From: Alphaproteobacteria bacterium
Lineage (GTDB): Bacteria; Pseudomonadota; Alphaproteobacteria; SHVP01
Length of the DNA stretch: 11,840 bases
Reading direction: 5' to 3'
NCBI GenBank assembly: GCA_009694165.1
Contig: SHVP01000074.1
Coordinates: 1-11,840, forward strand
Within the stretch, counting starts at the first letter, position 1. The number at the start of each line of letters is the position of its first letter. The notes beneath the pieces were generated by a model, which ran no database searches, was not told the DNA's origin, and was given only the letters and a program-made list of their open reading frames with translations. Of this stretch, positions 7,215-11,840 are shown one piece after another. A program made the position numbers and the translations under genes.

Positions 7215-8375
7215 GTGCAGTTCTCGTACACCCATCACATGCCCTACACCGACATCAATGCCGACGGCCAGGACTGGCCTGTGCCGAACAAGCAATTCGA
7301 CCCGGCCAAGGGCGTTGCGATGTTCAAGGCCTATGTCGAGGACAAGATCTATGCCGAGCAGGCGGGATTCGATTGGATCGCCTGCAACGAACACCACATG
7401 AGCCCGTACGGCCTGATGCCCAATCCGAACCTCGTCGGGGCGGTCCTCGCCCATCAGACCAAGACGGCGGGAATCTTGATGTCGGGAAACATTGTCCCGA
7501 TCGTCAACCCCCTGCGGGTGGCCGAAGAGTACGCGATGCTGGACGTCATGAGCGGCGGGCGCCTTGTCGCCGGATTCATGCGCGGGATTCCGCACGAGTA
7601 CGTCGCCTACAACGTTCCGGCTGACGAGTCCTACGGCCGCATGTTCGAGGCGGTCGAACTGATCAAGAAAGCCTGGACCGAGCCCGAGCCTTTCGGCTGG
7701 GAAGGCGACTACTACCAGTTCCGCGCCGTCTCGATCTGGCCCAAGCCCGTTCAGAAAATGCCGACGATGGTGATGTCAACTACCAGCGAATTGTCGGCCA
7801 AGCTGGCCGCCCGCCACCGCGCGGTCGCCGGGATTCTGGCTCTGACCGATTTCGAGGAAGGGCGCAAAGTCATTGCCCGCTTCCGCGAATACTCCCACGA
7901 CGCCGGTTGGGAACCCGGCCCCGAGCATCTGATGATCGGGCTCAACTGCTGCGTCGCGCCCACCTTCGAGGAGGCGCGCGACATTTTGTCGAGCGGACAG
8001 GAGTACTTCTTCGGCGTTCTCGGCGGCGGAATCCGCACGGCTCAGCGGCTAGTCGTGCAAAAGACTCGGTACTTCTTCGACGCCAAAGCGGCCGCGCAAG
8101 GCGAAAAGAAGTTCGTCAACCGCCGGCAGGGCGGCCTGTCGTTCGACGAGCGGGTCGAGCGCGGCTTGATCCTATGCGGGACTCCCGACATGGTGGTGCG
8201 CCAGATCGAGCGGGTCCACCAGGAACTTGGCAATGGCCGAATCGGGCTGTCGGTGAAGGTCGGCAACATCAGCGACGCCCACGTGACGCGGACCCTCGAT
8301 TACCTGCGCGACCAGGTGTTTCCGGCCGTCCGCCACCTCGGGACCCCGAGTCCACGGCGCGCGGCCGCGGAATAG
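7215..8375 (+). CDS. LLM class flavin-dependent oxidoreductase (luciferase-like monooxygenase)
   Basis: A 386-residue TIM-barrel flavoprotein of the bacterial luciferase superfamily. Members use reduced FMN (or F420) to oxygenate alkanes, aldehydes, amines, pyrimidines or ketones. Typical segments are AEQAGFDWIACNEHHMSPYG near residues 45-65, GNIVPIVNPLRVAEEYAMLD about 95-115, SGGRLVAGFMRGIPHEY about 116-132, and a helical C-terminal part ending in LDYLRDQVFPAVRHLG. It is cytosolic. The long insertion with YFFDAKAAAQGEKKF (residues 285-305) fits the larger monooxygenase branch rather than short F420 enzymes. The substrate is not deducible. An isochorismatase-type hydrolase lies two genes downstream; LLM oxygenase plus cysteine hydrolase is the pairing seen in RutA/RutB uracil breakdown, but the other rut genes are absent here. 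The GTG start has a very good ribosome site. The stop is TAG. Confidence 0.9.
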   Translation: MQFSYTHHMPYTDINADGQDWPVPNKQFDPAKGVAMFKAYVEDKIYAEQAGFDWIACNEHHMSPYGLMPNPNLVGAVLAHQTKTAGILMSGNIVPIVNPLRVAEEYAMLDVMSGGRLVAGFMRGIPHEYVAYNVPADESYGRMFEAVELIKKAWTEPEPFGWEGDYYQFRAVSIWPKPVQKMPTMVMSTTSELSAKLAARHRAVAGILALTDFEEGRKVIARFREYSHDAGWEPGPEHLMIGLNCCVAPTFEEARDILSSGQEYFFGVLGGGIRTAQRLVVQKTRYFFDAKAAAQGEKKFVNRRQGGLSFDERVERGLILCGTPDMVVRQIERVHQELGNGRIGLSVKVGNISDAHVTRTLDYLRDQVFPAVRHLGTPSPRRAAAE

Positions 8376-8386
8376 GCGATATCGCC
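8375..8386. promoter_or_regulatory. 12-bp perfect palindrome at the end of the LLM gene
   Basis: GGCGATATCGCC begins at the last base of the TAG stop. It has no loop, so it suits a dimeric DNA-binding protein better than an RNA hairpin. It lies 115 bases before the pentapeptide gene and could be an operator, but palindromes of this size also occur by chance. The rest of the 125-base gap holds no gene. Confidence 0.25.
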
Positions 8387-8500
8387 CCTATCGATCGAGA
8401 CGGTGGCGGCGTTCGTCGATCATGGATTCCCTTGGGTCCGTTATCCCTGTAGGCTGCCCCGAGATTGGGGGAGGTTGGCGCTGGACAAAGGACGTCCGCG

Positions 8501-9826
8501 ATGGATTCCGCTGCCCTCGTCGAGATTCTCAAGAAACATCGAGCTTTCGTCGAACATCACCCCGGCGGCGATAGGGCGGTCCTCAAGGGCGCCGCCCTCA
8601 GCGGACTCAAGTTGCGCGGCATCGTGCTCCGCGCCGCCATTCTCACCCGCGTCGATCTGAGCCATACCGAATTGGTTGGGGCCGATCTCAGCAATGCCGA
8701 TCTGTTCTGCGCCAATCTGGAATACGCGGACCTGACCGGCGCCAATTTGATTCAGGCGGACCTGCGCGGAGCCCGCCTCCGCGGCGCCCGACTGACCGGC
8801 GCCACCATGATCAACACCGACCTGCGTCCCGAGCGAATCATCGATGTCGCGGCGATGAAAAAAACCGAAGCGCCCATCGACATGGACAAACAGACAGGTA
8901 CCGATCCGATCGGCGCCCACCTCGATCAGGCCAATCTCAAAAAAGCCAAACTCGATCAAGCCAATCTCAACGGCGCCAGCGCCCGCAACGTCAATCTGAA
9001 GCACGCAAGTTTGTCGGAAGCCGATCTCTATGCGGTTGACTTGTGCGGGGCGGACCTGTCCGGCACCGACTTGTCGGGGGCCATGCTCAATTCAGCCAAC
9101 CTGTTGGGTGCGACGCTGGAAAGTGCTCGGCTCAGCATGACGCAATTGGGCGGAGCCAATCTCCGCGGCCCCGTCCTTTCGAATGTCGACCTCACGCACG
9201 CGTTGCTCCGCGACGCCAAAATGTCTCCCGGCCTCGCCAACCTGCCGCTGGTGGCCCAGGAAGCCCTGCGCCAACACGCGATTTTGGTCGAGTCGGGCGG
9301 TCGCTTCGGTACCCGCGCCCAACTGACGGGTGCCGACTGGAGCAACCAAGATCTGCGACACGCCTACCTGAGCGGCGCCGATCTCGAACGCGCCGACCTC
9401 TGCAAGACCAATCTGAAGGACGCCGTGCTGGCCGAGGCCAACCTGCGTCTCACCCTTCTGGATCCGAAGGCCAAGAAGCAGCCAGACAAGCGAACGGCGA
9501 CGGCCAGACCGGGCGCCAAGCCAACGCCAAAGCCGGCGGCAGCAGCTGCAGCGCCCGCGGCAACCAAAGCGGCGCCGACCACCAGTGCCATAATTAGTGG
9601 CGGCGGCAGGAGGTCCCCATGGTCGATGCGGCAAAGGCGCGGCAGCGCAGTCTTGGCGAGAAGAGCGACCCGGCCCATACGGCGCTGCTGGTCGTCGACA
9701 TGCAGAATGACTTCTGCCACCCCGACGGCTTCTACGGCCGCCGCGGGATGGACGTTGCCGCCATGCCCACCCTCGCCGCACGCGTCCAAGCCTTGGTCGA
9801 CGAGGCGCGACGGCTTGGAATCCTGA
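8501..9826 (+). CDS. Pentapeptide-repeat protein; probable lost stop codon near 9591
   Basis: The protein folds as a right-handed quadrilateral beta-helix built from A(D/N)LXX repeats. Three repeat blocks are visible: residues about 26-108 (LVGADLSNADLFCANL), about 139-241 (ADLYAVDLCGADLSGTDL) and about 281-321 (AYLSGADLERADL). A charged insert (109-138) and a spacer with HAILVESGGRFGTRA (from His259) separate them. A flexible Lys/Pro/Ala tail (322-362) follows. Beyond about residue 364 the frame only shadows the downstream hydrolase gene: 208 bases overlap and the residues become Arg/Ser/Pro-rich noise. TAATTAG at 9591-9597 offers stops in both other frames, so a one-base indel in the Ala-rich linker probably removed the natural end, near 364 residues. 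There is no signal peptide. ATG 8501 follows AAAGGA. The function is unknown; such proteins often act by binding partners. Confidence 0.85.
   Translation: MDSAALVEILKKHRAFVEHHPGGDRAVLKGAALSGLKLRGIVLRAAILTRVDLSHTELVGADLSNADLFCANLEYADLTGANLIQADLRGARLRGARLTGATMINTDLRPERIIDVAAMKKTEAPIDMDKQTGTDPIGAHLDQANLKKAKLDQANLNGASARNVNLKHASLSEADLYAVDLCGADLSGTDLSGAMLNSANLLGATLESARLSMTQLGGANLRGPVLSNVDLTHALLRDAKMSPGLANLPLVAQEALRQHAILVESGGRFGTRAQLTGADWSNQDLRHAYLSGADLERADLCKTNLKDAVLAEANLRLTLLDPKAKKQPDKRTATARPGAKPTPKPAAAAAAPAATKAAPTTSAIISGGGRRSPWSMRQRRGSAVLARRATRPIRRCWSSTCRMTSATPTASTAAAGWTLPPCPPSPHASKPWSTRRDGLES
9608..9613 (+). promoter_or_regulatory. Strong ribosome binding site of the double isochorismatase
   Basis: AGGAGG ends five bases before ATG 9619. 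It fixes that start and indicates independent, efficient translation although the preceding pentapeptide frame runs across it. Confidence 0.75.
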
Positions 9827-10962
9827 TCCTGTGGATCCGCGCCCACTATGACGACCTCGCCCTTGGCGCACCCATGGCCGAGGTCCTCAATCGGCCGGGG
9901 CGGACGTCGGGCAGTTGCCTCGCCGGCAGCTTCGGCGCCGACTGGTTCGGCTCGTTGCGTCCGCGCGAGGGCGCCAACGAAGCCGTGGTCACCAAGCATC
10001 GCTACAGCGCGTTCTGGGACTCCGCCGTCGACCTCTACCTGCGCAGCAACGCGATTCAGACCGTAGTCCTATGCGGCGTATCGACCGACGTGTGCGTCGA
10101 GTCGACGGCACGCGATGCATTTTTTCGAAACTATTTTATCGTCACCGCCGCCGACGCATCATCGTCGCGACCGGAGTTTCACCGGACGGCGCTCGATGCG
10201 TTGGCGCGGGCATTTGGCGTCGTCCATACCACGGATGAACTCCTTGCCAGCTGGCGCGGCGCCGACGCGGCGGGCGGGCGCGGCTGGCACGCCGTGACCA
10301 AGGATCGCGAGGCAGCCTGGCCGTTCGATACCCTGGTCACACCGGGGCATACGGCGCTGGTCATTGTCGATATGCAGAACGACTTCTGCCACCCGCACGG
10401 GGTGATGGGTGAGGCCGGCGAAGATCTGAGCGAATTTCCCGCGGCCATCGCTGCCCAGGCTTCGCTGCTGGCCGCCGCCCGCCAATGCGGGGCCATGGTC
10501 GTTCACGTCCAGGGCAGCAACCTGCCGGTGGCGCGGCCCCGCTCGGCCCGCGGCCTCGTCAGCGAGAGGGAGAAGGTCGTCCGCCTCACTCAGCCGGGCA
10601 CGTGGGGAGCACAAAACGCCGATGCGTTGGCGCCGTTACCCCATGAACCAGTCGTCCTCAAGCATCGATACAGCGCCTTCGTTGACACGCGCCTCGAAAC
10701 CCTGTTGCGCTCGAACGGGATGCGAACGCTGGTGGTGACCGGCACGGCGACGCAGACGTGCGTCGAATCGACCGTGCGCGACGGACAAATGCGCGACTAC
10801 CGCATCGTCGTTCCCGCCGATGCCGTCGCCTCACGTGGGCGCCACCGGCATCTGAAAGCCGCTTCCCTGGAAACCATGGGACTGTATTTCGCCGATATCA
10901 TCGCCAGCGAGAGCGTGGCGGCGGTGTGGCAGAGTCATCGGAAAAACCGCTCCACCCCCTAA
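9619..10962 (+). CDS. Tandem two-domain isochorismatase-family cysteine hydrolase
   Basis: A 447-residue protein made of two complete isochorismatase-type domains, about residues 20-215 and 243-435, where most relatives have a single domain of about 180-230. Each repeat keeps the whole triad. Domain 1: Asp27 in VVDMQNDFCHP, Lys126 in TKHRYSAF, Cys159 in STDVCVEST. Domain 2: Asp251 in IVDMQNDFCHP, Lys348 in LKHRYSAF, Cys381 in ATQTCVEST. The motif spacings nearly match (99 and 33 against 97 and 33), so both sites may be active. The family hydrolyses amide or carbamoyl bonds (N-carbamoylsarcosine, ureidoacrylate, biuret, nicotinamide) or vinyl ethers such as isochorismate. The cysteine excludes true isochorismatase and suggests amide or carbamoyl hydrolysis. 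The two copies differ at most codons, so the duplication is old. It is cytosolic and probably cotranscribed with the pentapeptide gene. The stop is TAA. Confidence 0.92.
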   Translation: MVDAAKARQRSLGEKSDPAHTALLVVDMQNDFCHPDGFYGRRGMDVAAMPTLAARVQALVDEARRLGILILWIRAHYDDLALGAPMAEVLNRPGRTSGSCLAGSFGADWFGSLRPREGANEAVVTKHRYSAFWDSAVDLYLRSNAIQTVVLCGVSTDVCVESTARDAFFRNYFIVTAADASSSRPEFHRTALDALARAFGVVHTTDELLASWRGADAAGGRGWHAVTKDREAAWPFDTLVTPGHTALVIVDMQNDFCHPHGVMGEAGEDLSEFPAAIAAQASLLAAARQCGAMVVHVQGSNLPVARPRSARGLVSEREKVVRLTQPGTWGAQNADALAPLPHEPVVLKHRYSAFVDTRLETLLRSNGMRTLVVTGTATQTCVESTVRDGQMRDYRIVVPADAVASRGRHRHLKAASLETMGLYFADIIASESVAAVWQSHRKNRSTP

Positions 10963-10987
10963 AGTTGACAGGGACATCGACCGCAAA

Positions 10988-11003
10988 TCGCAGTTTTCTG
11001 CGA
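10988..11003 (+). terminator. Small hairpin after the double hydrolase gene
   Basis: TCGCAG pairs with CTGCGA around a TTTT loop, 25 bases after the TAA stop. The stem is only 6 bp and no T run follows it, so it is at best a weak terminator. It could equally be a short operator upstream of flagellin. Confidence 0.25.
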
Positions 11004-11021
11004 CATCGTTGGAGCACGCCC

Positions 11022-11036
11022 TTAACCTCGCGTTAA
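11022..11036 (+). promoter_or_regulatory. CtrA binding site upstream of flagellin
   Basis: TTAACCTCGCGTTAA is a perfect match to the TTAA-N7-TTAA box bound by the response regulator CtrA, which controls flagellar and cell-cycle genes throughout Alphaproteobacteria. It ends 88 bases before the flagellin ATG, suitable for a box near the -35 region of a promoter with a leader of about 50-70 bases. A GAGTC (GANTC, the CcrM methylation motif) lies 14 bases downstream at 11051-11055, a pairing often seen at CtrA-controlled promoters. No clear -10 element can be named. Confidence 0.7.
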
Positions 11037-11101
11037 CCGAGCCCGCACCAGAGTCCGGCACGAAAGAGTTGTGGAAGGCAGAACGCCTCCGCGACTTAGG
11101 C

Positions 11102-11115
11102 CCTTTTGTGAAAGG
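11102..11115 (+). promoter_or_regulatory. Leader hairpin covering the flagellin ribosome binding site
   Basis: CCTTT (11102-11106) can pair with AAAGG (11111-11115) around a TGTG loop. AAAGG is the only purine-rich site before the flagellin ATG, nine bases away, so the hairpin would hide it. The stem is only 5 bp. In other Alphaproteobacteria flagellin translation is controlled at the leader by FlbT and FlaF, which makes this worth recording. Confidence 0.35.
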
Positions 11116-11124
11116 CGGACTGCC

Positions 11125-11840
11125 ATGGTGCAAGGGCTTTCGATCAATACGAACGTTGGTGCGGCGGCGGCGTTGGAGCAGCTGAACTCAACCAATAAGA
11201 AGCTCAACACTACCCAGCTCCGCATCACCACCGGCCTCAAGGTCAACAGTCCCAAGGACGACGCCGCGACCTATGCCATTGCGCAACGGTTGCGCGGCGA
11301 CATCGCCGGTACCCAGGCGGTCAAGATCGCCCTGGCCAACGGCGAATCGACGGTCAACGTCGCCATTTCGGCCGGTAAGGCAATCGCCAACCTGCTGATC
11401 GAGATGAAGGCGAAGATCGTGCAGGCCAACCAGGCCGGCCTCGACACGGCATCGCGCACCGCCCTGCACAACGACTTCAAGGCCCTGCGCGACCAGCTCG
11501 ACACCATCGTCGCTACCGCCGCATTCAACTCGGTCAATCTGATCAACCAGAGCGCCAGCAACATCACGGTGTTGTCGACGGTCGATGGTTCGACCATTTC
11601 GATCAGCGCCCAGAAGATGGATGCGACTACCCTGGGACTCGCCAGCAACGTTCTGACGACCAGTCCCGGCGCCGCGGCGGCACTCACCGCCATCGATTCG
11701 GCAATCACATCGGTGGCGGACAAGCTGGCCGCGCTCGGTTCGTCGGCCAAACGCGTCGAGGTGCAAACCGACTTCACGACCTCGCTAATCAACATTTTGA
11801 CCGAAGGTCTCGGCAACCTGGTCGACGCCGACCTCGCCCA
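11125..11840 (+). CDS. Flagellin, C-terminus beyond the window
   Basis: The filament subunit exported by the flagellar type III system. The 238 codons visible cover the N-terminal D0/D1 helices (SINTNVGAAAALEQLN, TTQLRITTGLKVNSPKDDAA, YAIAQRLRGDIAG), a short central region (about residues 145-190, with ITVLSTVDGSTISISAQKMD) and most of the C-terminal D1 helix (AAALTAIDSAITSVADKLAA, ending LVDADLA). The conserved LVDADLA normally stands about 35-45 residues before the end, so the whole protein should be about 275-285 residues. This is the short alphaproteobacterial type without outer D2/D3 domains. The ATG at 11125 is chosen for AAAGG nine bases upstream; GTG 11128 is possible but less likely. 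Expression is probably under CtrA control through the box at 11022. It is the first gene after the 162-base gap following the double hydrolase. Confidence 0.93.
   Translation, partial: MVQGLSINTNVGAAAALEQLNSTNKKLNTTQLRITTGLKVNSPKDDAATYAIAQRLRGDIAGTQAVKIALANGESTVNVAISAGKAIANLLIEMKAKIVQANQAGLDTASRTALHNDFKALRDQLDTIVATAAFNSVNLINQSASNITVLSTVDGSTISISAQKMDATTLGLASNVLTTSPGAAAALTAIDSAITSVADKLAALGSSAKRVEVQTDFTTSLINILTEGLGNLVDADLA

Noticed and set aside
9092..9871. Minus-strand open frames opposite the pentapeptide and hydrolase genes
   Set aside because: Repeat-like residues (such as VGAFEIGAAQVG) are only the mirror of the A(D/N)LXX codons; no start signal and no family match.
7215..10962. A Rut-type pyrimidine degradation operon (LLM enzyme plus isochorismatase)
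   Set aside because: RutC, D, E, F and G equivalents are absent, the hydrolase is a double-domain protein, and a pentapeptide gene separates the two enzymes.
10960..10990. TTGACA at 10965-10970 (or TAAAGTTG as a sigma-28 -35) just after the hydrolase stop
   Set aside because: Perfect -35 hexamer, but no acceptable -10 at 16-19 bases (TCGCAG-like), and only half the sigma-28 -10 positions match.
11056..11072. Sigma-54 promoter (CGGCACG...TTGT) before flagellin
   Set aside because: The GG and GT elements are two bases further apart than sigma-54 allows, and the expected GC at -12 reads TT.

Overview
The window is about 11.8 kb of GC-rich DNA, most likely from a motile alphaproteobacterium (Rhodospirillales/Rhizobiales-like). 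The clues are a short alphaproteobacterial-type flagellin whose leader carries a perfect TTAA-N7-TTAA CtrA box, a MotA stator gene not followed by motB, and the general gene content (MmgE/PrpD, amidase, LLM flavin oxidoreductase, isochorismatase-type hydrolases). There are no tRNA or rRNA genes, CRISPR arrays, IS elements or integration scars, and no gene-free stretch longer than about 270 bases.

Layout. (1) Positions 1-2413, minus strand: an MmgE/PrpD-family gene followed after one base by an amidase-signature gene that runs off the left edge. The amidase reading frame is broken at a run of nine Gs. (2) 2487-3947, plus strand: a two-helix small membrane protein, then a membrane-anchored SGNH/GDSL hydrolase with an in-frame TGA at what looks like a tryptophan position. 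(3) 3970-4524, minus: a secreted protein of unknown function, convergent with the hydrolase. (4) 4791-5499, plus: a small exported c-type cytochrome and a rhodanese-like domain that lacks the catalytic cysteine and has no credible start codon. The two may once have been one reading frame. (5) 5509-6376, minus: motA, broken by one extra base in a run of five As. (6) 6548-7096, plus: an unrecognised 182-residue protein, closed by an 11-bp hairpin. (7) 7215-10962, plus: an LLM-class flavin-dependent oxidoreductase, a pentapeptide-repeat protein and a protein made of two complete isochorismatase-type cysteine hydrolase domains. (8) 11125 to the right edge: flagellin.

How the genes fit together. 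The motA and flagellin genes are part of the motility regulon. The amidase, MmgE/PrpD, LLM oxidoreductase and double hydrolase are accessory catabolic enzymes. They look like machinery for oxidising and hydrolysing amide- or carbamoyl-containing compounds, but no complete pathway can be named. The SGNH hydrolase with its small membrane partner suggests acyl or ester chemistry at the cell envelope.

Four reading frames are interrupted or altered, in the amidase, the SGNH hydrolase, motA and the end of the pentapeptide gene, and the cytochrome/rhodanese pair may be a fifth case. Protein-level conservation continues across each of the first three breaks, which makes sequencing or assembly error, or very recent mutation, more likely than old decay. 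Complete genes end mostly in TAG (7 of 10), with a single TGA, which is unusual for such GC-rich DNA. The most original protein is the tandem isochorismatase with two intact Asp-Lys-Cys triads.
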